Shown in pieces: positions 48,938 through 60,287 of a stretch of 64,000 nucleotides of DNA. Positions within the stretch are counted from its first letter, which is position 1; every line of letters begins with the position of its first letter. The position numbers and the translations under genes were made by a program. Below the pieces are notes generated by a model. That model was given only the letters and a program-made list of their open reading frames with translations. It searched no databases and had not been told where the DNA came from. The stretch is from Pseudomonas sp. TH41 (GTDB lineage: Bacteria; Pseudomonadota; Gammaproteobacteria; Pseudomonadales; Pseudomonadaceae). Where the stretch lies: positions 1,012,001 through 1,076,000 of the forward strand of contig NZ_JAEKFH010000003.1 of NCBI RefSeq assembly GCF_016650695.1. The letters are read 5' to 3'.

Positions 48938-50806
48938 TTAAATCCACAACTTCTTGAAGTCACGACCGCCGAAGATCAGGTTGACCATCGCGCGGGTCAC
49001 CATGATGGCCGTGAACATCGAGGTAAAGATCCCGAGGGACATGGTCACTGCGAAGCCTTTGACCGGGCCTGTGCCCATCGCAAAGAGAATCCCGCCGACC
49101 AACAGTGTTGTCAGGTTGGCGTCGAGAATCGCGGTGAATGCCCGGCCGAAGCCTTCGTTGATTGCCCGCTGTACGGTCATGCCCGCAGCGATCTCTTCAC
49201 GTATCCGCGAGAAGATCAGTACGTTGGCGTCGACCGCCATACCCATGGTCAATACGATACCGGCGATACCCGGCAGGGTCAGCGTTGCACCCAACAGCGA
49301 CATCAGGGCCAGCAGCAACACCATGTTCACGGCCAGAGCGACAGTGGCGATGATGCCGAAGAAGCGGTAGATGGCGATGATGAACAGCGAGACAAACAGC
49401 ATGCCCCACAGCGATGCATCGATACCTTTGGTGATGTTGTCGGCACCCAGGCTCGGGCCAATGGTGCGCTCTTCAGCGAAGTACATCGGTGCGGCCAGAC
49501 CACCGGCACGCAGCAGCAGCGCCAGTTCGGACGATTCGCCCTGACCGTTCAGGCCAGTGATGCGGAACTGGGCACCCAGTGGCGACTGGATAGTCGCCAG
49601 ACTGATGATCTTCTTCTCTTCTTTAAACGTTTGAACCGCGACGTCTTTCTCGACACCATCGACCAATTGCTTGGTGTAAGTGGTGATCGGACGCTGTTCG
49701 ATGAAGATCACCGCCATGCTGCGACCGACGTTGCTGCGAGTCGCACGACTCATCAGCTCGCCACCATGACCATCCAGACGGATGTTCACTTCTGGCGTGC
49801 CGTGCTCGCCGAAGCCAGCCTTGGCGTCAGTCACCTGGTCACCGGTGATGATCAGGCCACGCTCGATCTGTGCAGGCGGACGCTTGCCTTCACGGAACTC
49901 GAAGGTTTCGGAAGTGGCTTTCGACGCACCCGGCTCAGCGGCCAGACGGAACTCAAGGTTGGCCGTCTTGCCGAGGATACGCTTGGCTTCTGCGGTGTCC
50001 TGCACGCCCGGCAGCTCAACCACGATGCGGTTGGCGCCCTGACGCTGAACAATCGGTTCGGCAACACCCAGCTCGTTGACGCGGTTACGGACCGTGGTCA
50101 AGTTCTGCTTGATGGAGTATTCACGGATTTCCGCCAGCTTGGCCGGGGTCATCGCCAGACGCAGCACCGGTTGACCATTCAGATCGGCCGGAACAATGTC
50201 GAAATCGTTGAAGTTCTTGCGGACCACCGCACGGGCCTGTTCGCGGGCATCTTCATCAGTGAAGCCCAACTGAATGGCGCCATTGAGTTGCGGCAGGCTG
50301 CGATAGCGCAGTTTCTCTTTACGCAACAGACTCTTGACGTCGCCTTCGTAGACTTTCAGGCGTGCGTCGAGGGCTTTGTCCATGTCCACTTCCAGCAGGA
50401 AGTGCACACCACCGGACAAGTCCAGGCCCAGCTTCATCGGGTGCGCGCCAAGGCTGCGCAGCCATTGCGGGGTGGTTTGTGCCAGGTTCAGTGCAACGAC
50501 GTAGTCATCACCCAATGCCTTGCGCACGACGTCTTTGGCAGGCAGCTGGTCTTCAGCCTTGGTCAGACGAATCAGACCGCCCTTGCCATTTGCGGCCAGA
50601 GTGGCAGCCTTGACGTTGATCCCGGATTCCTTGAGCGCTGTGCTCACACGATCCAGATCAGCCTGATTGACCAACAGCGCAGTACTTGCACCGCTGACCT
50701 GAATGGCCGGGTCATCAGGATATAAATTGGGAGCGGAATAAATCAGACCGACCGCCAGCACCGCCAGGATCAGAATGTATTTCCACAGAGGGTATTTGTT
50801 CAGCAT
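48938..50806 (-). CDS. secD: Protein translocase subunit SecD
   Basis: 622 residues from the ATG at 50806; a GTG one codon upstream is less likely. One N-terminal helix, a large periplasmic P1 domain (about 40-430, including GLDLSGGVHFLLEVD) and five C-terminal helices with GMAVDANVLIFSRIREE. It is the partner of SecF in proton-driven protein export. A GC-rich hairpin lies in the 60-base gap after yajC (about 50823-50850) and may tune secD expression. Confidence 0.98.
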   Translation of the reverse strand: MLNKYPLWKYILILAVLAVGLIYSAPNLYPDDPAIQVSGASTALLVNQADLDRVSTALKESGINVKAATLAANGKGGLIRLTKAEDQLPAKDVVRKALGDDYVVALNLAQTTPQWLRSLGAHPMKLGLDLSGGVHFLLEVDMDKALDARLKVYEGDVKSLLRKEKLRYRSLPQLNGAIQLGFTDEDAREQARAVVRKNFNDFDIVPADLNGQPVLRLAMTPAKLAEIREYSIKQNLTTVRNRVNELGVAEPIVQRQGANRIVVELPGVQDTAEAKRILGKTANLEFRLAAEPGASKATSETFEFREGKRPPAQIERGLIITGDQVTDAKAGFGEHGTPEVNIRLDGHGGELMSRATRSNVGRSMAVIFIEQRPITTYTKQLVDGVEKDVAVQTFKEEKKIISLATIQSPLGAQFRITGLNGQGESSELALLLRAGGLAAPMYFAEERTIGPSLGADNITKGIDASLWGMLFVSLFIIAIYRFFGIIATVALAVNMVLLLALMSLLGATLTLPGIAGIVLTMGMAVDANVLIFSRIREEIAAGMTVQRAINEGFGRAFTAILDANLTTLLVGGILFAMGTGPVKGFAVTMSLGIFTSMFTAIMVTRAMVNLIFGGRDFKKLWI

Positions 50807-50869
50807 CACGCCGCCCGCTTATGACGCGGGGCGCCTTGCGCGCCCCGTCGATTGAGTAGAAGTTGGAAC

Positions 50870-51205
50870 TTAGATCGCTTTCAGCGTGCCTTTTGGCAGC
50901 GTGGCGGCAATGGCGCCCTTCTGGAACTTCATTTCGACAGTGTCGGAAACTTCCAGAACAACGAAATCGTCAGCCACTTTAGTGATCTTGCCGGCGATAC
51001 CACCGGTGGTCACAACTTCGTCACCTTTTTGCAGGCTGCCCAGCAGGTTCTTCTGCTCTTTGGCGCGCTTGGCCTGTGGACGCCAGATCATCAGGTAGAA
51101 GATGACCAGGAAGCCGACCAGGAAAATCCACTCAAAGCCGCCGCCCATAGGGCCTGCCGCAGGTGCAGCAGCATCAGCCATGGCATTAGAGATAAAAAAG
51201 CTCAT
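50870..51205 (-). CDS. yajC: Preprotein translocase subunit YajC
   Basis: 111 residues with a GGAG box 7 nt before the ATG. It has one membrane helix (about 28-46) followed by the cytoplasmic domain with RPQAKRAKEQKNLLGSLQKG and the conserved GDEVVTTGGIAGKI motif. It is an accessory of SecDF, placed as usual between tgt and secD. Confidence 0.97.
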   Translation of the reverse strand: MSFFISNAMADAAAPAAGPMGGGFEWIFLVGFLVIFYLMIWRPQAKRAKEQKNLLGSLQKGDEVVTTGGIAGKITKVADDFVVLEVSDTVEMKFQKGAIAATLPKGTLKAI

Positions 51206-51248
51206 TTAGCACTCCAGTTGCAAATGTTGAATCTTGGGGTCAGAAAAC

Positions 51249-53428
<2,180 letters not shown>

Positions 53429-53535
53429 GATGGGGTTCGTCTAGCAGGGCCGGGAAGTCTAGCGGAAATATCAAAAATTCTCCATGTACCTGATTGACCA
53501 ACGGTTATCTCATCTCTATACTCCGCGGCCATTGA

Positions 53536-53620
53536 GCCCTGATGGCGGAATTGGTAGACGCGGCGGATTCAAAATCCGTTTTCGAAAGGAGTGGGAGTTC
53601 GAGTCTCCCTCGGGGCACCA
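53536..53620 (+). tRNA. tRNA-Leu (anticodon CAA)
   Basis: 85 bases including an encoded CCA end. The acceptor stem is GCCCTGA with TCGGGGC. The anticodon loop TTCAAAA gives CAA (UUG codons), and a long variable arm typical of leucine tRNAs precedes the T arm GGGAGTTCGAGTCTCCC. A tRNA-Leu is found next to queA in other pseudomonads (from memory). Confidence 0.97.
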
Positions 53621-53629
53621 AAATTAAGA

Positions 53630-53658
53630 AAGGTCTTGCTTAGCAAGGCCTTTTTTTT
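53630..53658 (+). terminator. Terminator after tRNA-Leu
   Basis: AAGGTCTTGCT with AGCAAGGCCTT forms a hairpin (one wobble pair, few-base loop) followed by TTTTTT. It begins about 10 bases behind the tRNA. Confidence 0.9.
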
Positions 53659-53703
53659 CGCCTGCAATAAAGCCACCACGCCCCGCCGCTATCCCCGCGA
53701 TCC

Positions 53704-53740
53704 GGTAGGAGCTGCCGAAGGCTGCGATCTTTTGATCTTG
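53704..53740. repeat. Single REP unit
   Basis: GGTAGGAGCTGCCGAAGGCT plus GCGATCTTTTGATCTTG is one arm of the REPIN class seen elsewhere; no matching inverted arm follows. Confidence 0.75.
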
Positions 53741-53792
53741 CTGTTCTTCTACGCCGCCCACATCGGCGGAACATTTCACAAGGATTCCCCCC

Positions 53793-54122
53793 ATGGAATT
53801 GCTGCTTGAAACCGTCGCCCTCTTCTCCCTCAAGCTCGCTTACGAGACGGAAGATTCAAGTCCGATTCTGCGTGACGATCTGATGATGAGTGATTATGAG
53901 CGGGAGGTGTTTGGGTTGCTGGTGCGTAGGGGGAATGTTGAGGCGATCCAGCGAAAAGTGGGTGAATGCCTGAGATTGGCGCTGAACGCCATTGGCGGTG
54001 TGGATACAGTCCTGGGTCGCGAGCTACATAGGTTGGCAGCAGATTTCAGCGCTGCGCGGACCATGGAGCAGCTTGATGCCCCGCTCATCGCGCTCAAGGG
54101 TTACCTAAAAGACATTCAATGA
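53793..54122 (+). CDS. Conserved hypothetical protein, soluble helical
   Basis: 109 residues with an AAGGA box upstream of the ATG. It is charged and predicted mostly helical, with no signal peptide or membrane segment. It begins MELLLETVALFSLKLAYETE and contains EREVFGLLVRRGNVEAIQRK. I do not recognise a family. It lies just downstream of tRNA-Leu, at the border between the core genome and the accessory segment. Confidence 0.65.
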   Translation: MELLLETVALFSLKLAYETEDSSPILRDDLMMSDYEREVFGLLVRRGNVEAIQRKVGECLRLALNAIGGVDTVLGRELHRLAADFSAARTMEQLDAPLIALKGYLKDIQ

Positions 54123-54960
54123 ATGAAGGCGGGCGACATAAAAAAGCGGAAGCGCCCGACAGCTAGACCAACCTTGGTCGCCACGTCTAATTAATCCGAT
54201 AACAAAACTGTCCCCTTATCCATGGCTCCCTTTTCCACGTCCCCTTTCCCCAGTTTTTTTTTACCGCCTACCATCGTTAGCCAAGTCCGCCTCCAGCCCG
54301 GAGTGTGTAAAAACGCTAGATCCCGTTTCGATCTTCAAGGCTGAGTGACTGTCCGGCTTCGTAGTTTGATCAAGGCACGATGTCCCTTCCTGATGAGCTA
54401 AACCGCCCCAGCAACGCGCCAGATCATCGGGAGACGTAAAAACAGGCCGTTTTTTAGGCCGTTAGCGCCTTGGCCCCGGCGGATGTTTGGTAAGTACGGG
54501 GTCGGAAACCCGCGGGAGCGTGTTAGCGAGAAGATTCACAGTTTAGTGAACTGGTGAACTCGGTGAATTGCGGTTCATCTATGCATTTGCCCTACCGTTG
54601 GGATAAAAACTGATCACCGTTGCCGTAGCGGTAACGCACACCCCTTTCTCTTCAAAATCCTTTCAATTTCAACGATGAAATTTCAGTAGGCTGGGTGATC
54701 TGCCGCTAACGGAATGCCGCGGGTTTACGACCCCGTACCCGCTTCAATTCGCCAGGGGTCCCAGGCAAATCTGTCACGAAGTCCCATTGGCAACTGCCTC
54801 AACGATTGCGTATCGCCCCGTTTCCTTTACTGACATAGGATTTGCCGTGTTCTGGAGTAGAGACAAGACAATCAAGGTGGAATTGACAACGCCAATCAGC
54901 CTCACCTCGCCACCGGGGCATGCTTGCCCGCACGCCGCCGAAGCGGTGCCTGCCGATGAT
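54123..54960. other. Non-coding region with a spaced 22-bp inverted repeat
   Basis: No gene is supported. A near-perfect inverted repeat (54494-54515 and 54717-54738) encloses about 200 bases, and a short palindrome (AGGCCGTTTTTTAGGCCGTT) lies near 54446. The stretch may be the remains of a small mobile element. Confidence 0.55.
54494..54738. repeat. Spaced inverted repeat pair
   Basis: GTACGGGGTCGGAAACCCGC plus GG at 54494-54515 matches the complement of 54717-54738 at 21 of 22 positions. The interior has no coding capacity. Confidence 0.8.
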
Positions 54961-55611
54961 GTGAAGATCAATACTGAACTCGCCTTTAAACTACTGGTTT
55001 ACGGTGCTGTAGCATCACAAGCAGCTCTCCTCATCACGGGATATTCGTTGCTCGTGGGTTACTACGAACAATTTGGGATAGATACCAACGAGCTGACCCT
55101 CAGCACGCCTACCCTGCTGCTTTACGGATACATAAACATTATGTCAGGCGCTTTAACCGTCACAGACCGCTTACCCATATTAGGGGCCGGCCTGCTTGCT
55201 GCTGGTTACTTTGGCTTAGCTGCGCTATTTCTTTTGGTCATCACAAAACGATTGAAGGAAGGAGTCATCGTCGGCCTATCGAGTTGGATAGGTTTCTCGC
55301 TGTTACTAATTTCCTTCGCTCCTGCAATAGGTGTTCAGCACGGCAGTAGGATGGGATTGAAAGACTTCAAAAAATATACCCAGCAGGATGCGCCTTATGG
55401 TTTGGATGACATCCATACTGTTTTGACCGACAAAGGTGACAGGCTAACCGGCCATTTGATCCTTGCAGACAGCAAATCCACTTTTCTCCTGGTGGGTAAC
55501 AAAGTGCTCAAAATAGATGGGATCAAAGGTCGGATCATTCGTGAGACGGAGTTGCGTATCAAAGAACCAACTGCCAACCAAAACCCCGTATCCACAGTGG
55601 AATCTCAATGA
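54961..55611 (+). CDS. Membrane protein of unknown function
   Basis: A GTG at 54961 gives 216 residues starting VKINTELAFKLLVYGAVASQ. The open frame extends 58 codons further upstream, but that part looks non-coding; neither start has a strong ribosome binding site. About four membrane helices (residues 9-30, 45-65, 75-100, 105-125) are followed by a soluble C-terminal domain of about 80 residues (LTDKGDRLTGHLILADSKST then a FLLVGNKVLKID strand). The small beta-rich tail after the helices looks like a sensor or inhibitory module, which is a guess. No family is recognised. Confidence 0.6.
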   Translation: MKINTELAFKLLVYGAVASQAALLITGYSLLVGYYEQFGIDTNELTLSTPTLLLYGYINIMSGALTVTDRLPILGAGLLAAGYFGLAALFLLVITKRLKEGVIVGLSSWIGFSLLLISFAPAIGVQHGSRMGLKDFKKYTQQDAPYGLDDIHTVLTDKGDRLTGHLILADSKSTFLLVGNKVLKIDGIKGRIIRETELRIKEPTANQNPVSTVESQ

Positions 55612-55712
55612 GTTCAAATGCCCCACCTGCAAACTCACGACCAAAGCGATGACTGGGTTTCCTTAGAAAAAATACTTTGTAGCTGTCGACCATCAACAGA
55701 GTTGGAGCGGTT

Positions 55713-55965
55713 ATGAGCGTTGAGGACGGAAGTGATCTTGAGAGTTCTGAAGGCTGCATTTTTCCAGCATTTTCGATATCTGCCGAGGAATTGTCTCGAT
55801 ACAGTGTCGAGAGTGACGTGCACTCCGGCAGGGACATCGCCAGCTATGTAAATGGCCAAGCTCCGGAGGAGGAAGTCCTTCACGTAGAGAAGCTGAAACG
55901 AGAAACGGTTGCTGGGGAAAACTTACGATATTTGGGACGTGACGACTGACAAAGACCGCTACTGA
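55713..55965 (+). pseudogene. Frameshifted, truncated small gene
   Basis: The frame from 55713 encodes an acidic protein (MSVEDGSDLESSEGCIFPAF...) as far as VLHVEKLKRETV. From there the protein-like continuation LLGKTYDIWDVTTDKDRY lies in the next frame and is cut by a stop at 55963. A GGGACAGATTTATTT element starts a few bases later. The downstream pattern YDIWDVTTDKxRYWV recurs in small Pseudomonas hypothetical proteins (from memory), so both a frameshift and a 3' truncation are likely. Confidence 0.65.
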
Positions 55966-55968
55966 ATA

Positions 55969-56020
55969 GAAAAAAGGGACAGATTTATTTGCAAGCGACT
56001 TAAACTTGCTTACAATATAA
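55969..56020. repeat. GGGACAGATTTATTT element (copy 2)
   Basis: AAAAAAGGGACAGATTTATT plus T is followed by the small hairpin GCAAG..CTTGC. It abuts the 3' truncation of the preceding pseudogene. Confidence 0.7.
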
Positions 56021-56071
56021 AAGTCCACCCCTTATCCTCACCTCGAGCGTACCACACTCCGAATACTGACT

Positions 56072-57439
56072 CTATTTCTGATTATTGCGCAAGACGAAAT
56101 CCTTAATAATTTGCTGCACATCACTATTCCAACTAACTTTAGCTTTTTCAGAGTCCCACCACATAAACAAAACCACTAAACAGTACGCAGAACGCCGAGC
56201 CTCGTATGGACCAATAGGAACTCTTGACTTATGTGCAGCAGCATTCCTATATCGAATCAGATCATTTAGTAGATTCTGAATCCTAGCTGGAAATATAGAG
56301 TGCTTTTTCTCAGGTCTATTAACCTTATCAATTTTACCAAACAATAATTTATCTGCATTATGAAAATTACCAATCAATGCACGAATAATTTGCAGCGCAA
56401 TCTCCCCCTTATCTCCACTGCCTTCCAACCCTTCCTTCACTTCTTTGTAAAGATTTGCCACATCGGAAATTTCGGGCTCGGGAGCTTTGAATAGCGTCCC
56501 AACCCTCCTTTGAATTTCGTCCAGCAATTGCCCAGTCGTCAACCCTTTATCTAACTGCTCTCGAAAAAGTGTTTCATATATCTGAGTTAGAATATCTTCC
56601 CCTGCAATCCCCATTGAGCCGACGCAATCGAGATAGTTGTGCTCATCATATCGCTCCAAGCCTTTTCGAATTATAGGAAGCAAATGTTGTTGCGTAAAAA
56701 TTTTTGAATAAACAAATGCCAACACATCTGGATATGGTTCAAACAACTCCTCCTCTGGTGAGAACATAGGCAAGAGTGTTGAGTTTTCAAGCTTTCCTAC
56801 CAACACCAGAAAATCCCTAATAGCCTTTAGTGGCTTTTCCTCCCACGCAAAGATTGTACAATTAGTCTCATCCAGAGGCCCACTAACTATAAAAAAATTT
56901 CCAGACTTATTGCGATGAATTTTTCCGCGAGGCAAATCCGTCCTAAACTTAGAATCCCATATATTCTCAAAAAAATAGATATACGCCTCATTATATTCAT
57001 TCCGAAGAACATCATAATCAAGAAGATCGAGAACCATCTCTGTCACTTCATGATGACCAAATGACTCCCCCCTCTCATCCTCGCTAATATCTTCATCTCG
57101 GCGGACCATAAAATCAAAAAGCGATAGTAAAAAAGTAATCTTGTCCTCCACAAACTCAACAACACTTTTATTCCAATCCTCTGTAAGATTAATTTTTCTT
57201 TCGCGCTTTCCACTTACCAAAACTATATGATCTTTCCCTGCAACTTCCCTATGAACCATACTCATGACGCTTTTCGAAATTCCACCCTCCGATACCCACT
57301 CAAAAGACAATTTATGGAGACCACTGGAAAAAGGATCAGATAGATAGTTTGTTATTTTTTTAAGCGCACCACCGACTAGCACCTCATCAACATTCTGACC
57401 TCGCCCTACATCTCTGAAACTACTTGTATACTGCATCAC
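56072..57439 (-). CDS. AT-rich accessory gene with HEPN-like Rx4H motif
   Basis: 455 residues, AT-richer than the core genes (many AAT/ATA/TTT codons), suggesting transfer. No signal peptide or membrane segment is seen. Near the C-terminus RYRNAAAHKSR (R398, H403) matches the Rx4-6H motif of HEPN ribonuclease domains, embedded in a helical segment as expected. The rest (about 1-330) is unrecognised and rich in acidic helices. It lies downstream of the SIR2/909-residue pair on the same strand, with a palindromic element between. A defence or toxin role is inferred from motif and setting only. Confidence 0.6.
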   Translation of the reverse strand: MMQYTSSFRDVGRGQNVDEVLVGGALKKITNYLSDPFSSGLHKLSFEWVSEGGISKSVMSMVHREVAGKDHIVLVSGKRERKINLTEDWNKSVVEFVEDKITFLLSLFDFMVRRDEDISEDERGESFGHHEVTEMVLDLLDYDVLRNEYNEAYIYFFENIWDSKFRTDLPRGKIHRNKSGNFFIVSGPLDETNCTIFAWEEKPLKAIRDFLVLVGKLENSTLLPMFSPEEELFEPYPDVLAFVYSKIFTQQHLLPIIRKGLERYDEHNYLDCVGSMGIAGEDILTQIYETLFREQLDKGLTTGQLLDEIQRRVGTLFKAPEPEISDVANLYKEVKEGLEGSGDKGEIALQIIRALIGNFHNADKLLFGKIDKVNRPEKKHSIFPARIQNLLNDLIRYRNAAAHKSRVPIGPYEARRSAYCLVVLFMWWDSEKAKVSWNSDVQQIIKDFVLRNNQK

Positions 57440-57480
57440 ACCCCTCCCATAAAAATCATAACTTCATTACTGTAACGACT

Positions 57481-57543
57481 GAAAAAGGGGGACAGATTTA
57501 TTTTTAGTAAAAAATCTGCCTTTTTTTCGCCGCCCCCTTTTCG
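57481..57543. repeat. GGGGGACAGATTTATTTTT element (copy 3)
   Basis: GAAAAAGGGGG at the left pairs with CCCCCTTTTC at the right, and CAGATT pairs with AATCTG inside, so about 60 bases can fold into one hairpin. It lies between the HEPN-like gene and the 909-residue gene. Confidence 0.8.
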
Positions 57544-57557
57544 TCACCAAGACACAA

Positions 57558-60287
57558 CTAGCGCCTAGCCGCAGTAAACAGTCGTCTATACACTGGATCT
57601 TTTGCAAGTTCAGCTGAGACCGATCGTATTTGATCTAATGCCTCTGTGAGATCGTAGGGAATAACCGCTGCCTCAGAATTTCCAATCGTCAGATCAAGCA
57701 AACGAAGCAAAGCTTTGGCTTTTTCTTCGCTATCAATAATGGCAAGCCTCCTTACCTCGCCAACCTCGCCATATAAGCCGTAATCTAGTAACGACCAGCA
57801 CTTGAAAGGTACGAGGAACCGTTCAACAGCATCGACAGCCTCGCTAAAAGCTTCTTCTGATGTCGAAGGAAGAACAGCAAACGCAGCACTAACACCTTGT
57901 GTGGCCAACGAGCGCTCTTGTGGCCAGACTTGCTCGATAAATGGTGCCGCTGCAGATCTAAACAGTTCGGCGGCGCTGGTTGTGTCCACTTCTTTGGACC
58001 GATTAGCTGAAAGTTCTCGAACAAATTGTTGAATCGCACTTGCAGCAGATGCACGGATTTCGTCGTCTAGGGTCCGCAGCATTTGCTGAGTTTTTGGGTT
58101 GGGCACCGCTGGGGCATTCCCCTCTCTGAAGGCGTGCAAACTTTCTATAACGAGGCTGAACACTAAACTTTGTCGTGCCTCGCGCCCAAGACGCCGGTCA
58201 TTAACCCTCTCCACCATTTCGTTACCGATGATTTTAAGGACGTCGCTATGACGAGTGCGGCGAGCAACAGCACGCCAGAGAGGAATAGAAGCTTCATCAT
58301 CGTTAAGCAATGGCGATATCAGACTTTTTTCAGCCCATGTTGAATCGGCGCGTAAAAAGTACGGCAAGTGCTCGATGAAACGATGTTGCACAATCAAGCC
58401 GCTGCGACCGGTTGCGCTAATTGCTGTATCTCGCATCGCGCGGGATGTAGTGCCTTCTGCGAAGACGGACTTTTCGGATCCACAGGTCGCAAGAAACACA
58501 CTTACAAGCTTCCCTGCAGCAGTGTTCAACGTATCGAGGTCCATGGGCGCGTGGTCATCGTCGGCACTACGGACCGTAACGCCGAGATTGGCATCATCCG
58601 CTAGGGCTGTTTCTGCATTGGTAGCATCGACAGCTATTGGCCAAATCTTCTCCCAAACAGAAAACCCCAGATTAGAAGCAATAATTTGGGTCCGCCAGGC
58701 GTCCATCCATGCGCTGATTCCTTGGATTGCAATCGAAATAGTACTCTCGGAGGTCAGACTCAGCATCCCGAGAACCCGCTCACATTCAGCTTGTAGGTCA
58801 CGCGTAAGAATGGCACTACCATCTTTCTTCATCGGTGAGTGCGCCCAACCGAAACGGTTCCACACAAACGGGAAATCGTTCCCACCATCCCCGCTGGTTT
58901 CCAGGTCGCATAAAACCAGCTGTATATTTTCGGGCTCTTGGAGCCAGTCATTCGCGCGCTGAGCTGGTTCGTTATGCCTACCGTCACGACTAGTCAAAAA
59001 AGCCGCCTCTAATGCGCTCAAACGGGAAACACCCGCCATGGCGTCAAATTTCGAATCCGGATTAGGCTGAACCCAATGCGCCGTCGGACCTATCGGAAGG
59101 CCTTCATCCAAGTCCATCCCTATTAGGTCACTGTATTGATTGAGGTTGGCGTTCAGCCACTGGCGCTCATCCGATGGCAACGCTCCTCCCGCGACTTCAA
59201 TACGCTTGAGCTCGCGGACAGTCTGGTAAGTTCGAGCCGATTTGATTTTTGCAGCCTCTATTTTCTTCGGCCAAAAATTACGCGGAGGGCCTTTACATAT
59301 CCGCTTGGCTATCGCTATCTGGGCTTGGAGGTCGAGGTTTCCAAACCGTACAGCTCGAAGTTCAGCGATCTCCGGAAAGGCGTGCAAATTCCAAAAGTGG
59401 AGATCATCAAGGTCGGCAAGGAATGCTTGAACCTGCGAAGACTTAACAAGTTCGGGATCCCGAGCGGCGGCTGCCCACAGCCGGGTATGTACAGATGAGT
59501 GAGCAAACCTCCACCGCTCAACGAATTGCCGCGCATCAAGGGCGCTTAATTCCGCGATACGCCCGACAACGGCGAAAAGAAGCTTTACGGACGGTGCAAT
59601 ACCTGTGTGATAAGCATCAGGATCGCTGCCATGATCGTCATCGGATGTACCGGTGACATAATATGCTCGTCGTAAATCTCCAAGCTTCCAAAACTGGTCT
59701 TGCCCATTCCAGCCGAGCTGTCGACCAATTCGAAGGCCTAGGTTTACAGCTGACTCCAGCGCGACACCCAATTCTTTTAGAAAGGCTACTTCAGTAAGGC
59801 GCACAAGCTCGAGCACGTCTAAGTCTAAAAGTTTGCCACTGGTCAGCCTTGCAGAAAGTAGATGGTCGAACGTTCTGGGACGACTTGGTCGCTTCGAGAA
59901 CCGCCAACGCCAGGAGTCGTGCGGCCCAACTTTCAGGCGCGGCATCACGCACCCTACGACCTTCGAAATGACTGCACCCGAGCGATCACCGGCACGTAGC
60001 CGATTTTGTATGTCATAAATCGCAATCGATGGTCCATCGTTGATATCTATAGATGACCAGCTTTCTTCGATCAATCGCCACGCAGAGACCCAAGGCTCAT
60101 CGAGAGTGCGCCCCTGAGGACCACTTAGCAGATGTTCGATGGCGATGCGCTCTATACGTTGCTCTCGCTTTAAACGCAGAGCCCAGTCCATCGTTCCGGC
60201 GTCCGCTAATCGATTATTTAGAAACGCAATCGTTGCTTGAAGCGTTGCACGATCCTGTTCATCGAGAAATACCAGATCCGGAATCAT
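57558..60287 (-). CDS. Large helical protein coupled to a SIR2-domain gene
   Basis: 909 residues, predicted largely helical with no signal peptide, membrane helix or P-loop (no GxxxxGKS/T), so it is not a HerA- or STAND-type ATPase. No nuclease motif is evident. The start ATG overlaps the SIR2 gene stop by 4 nt, so both proteins are made together. From memory, some SIR2-family proteins are associated with a large DUF4020 region; I could not verify that this is one. It ends in ELAKDPVYRRLFTAARR. The likely role is the sensor or partner arm of a two-gene defence module. Confidence 0.7.
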   Translation of the reverse strand: MIPDLVFLDEQDRATLQATIAFLNNRLADAGTMDWALRLKREQRIERIAIEHLLSGPQGRTLDEPWVSAWRLIEESWSSIDINDGPSIAIYDIQNRLRAGDRSGAVISKVVGCVMPRLKVGPHDSWRWRFSKRPSRPRTFDHLLSARLTSGKLLDLDVLELVRLTEVAFLKELGVALESAVNLGLRIGRQLGWNGQDQFWKLGDLRRAYYVTGTSDDDHGSDPDAYHTGIAPSVKLLFAVVGRIAELSALDARQFVERWRFAHSSVHTRLWAAAARDPELVKSSQVQAFLADLDDLHFWNLHAFPEIAELRAVRFGNLDLQAQIAIAKRICKGPPRNFWPKKIEAAKIKSARTYQTVRELKRIEVAGGALPSDERQWLNANLNQYSDLIGMDLDEGLPIGPTAHWVQPNPDSKFDAMAGVSRLSALEAAFLTSRDGRHNEPAQRANDWLQEPENIQLVLCDLETSGDGGNDFPFVWNRFGWAHSPMKKDGSAILTRDLQAECERVLGMLSLTSESTISIAIQGISAWMDAWRTQIIASNLGFSVWEKIWPIAVDATNAETALADDANLGVTVRSADDDHAPMDLDTLNTAAGKLVSVFLATCGSEKSVFAEGTTSRAMRDTAISATGRSGLIVQHRFIEHLPYFLRADSTWAEKSLISPLLNDDEASIPLWRAVARRTRHSDVLKIIGNEMVERVNDRRLGREARQSLVFSLVIESLHAFREGNAPAVPNPKTQQMLRTLDDEIRASAASAIQQFVRELSANRSKEVDTTSAAELFRSAAAPFIEQVWPQERSLATQGVSAAFAVLPSTSEEAFSEAVDAVERFLVPFKCWSLLDYGLYGEVGEVRRLAIIDSEEKAKALLRLLDLTIGNSEAAVIPYDLTEALDQIRSVSAELAKDPVYRRLFTAARR

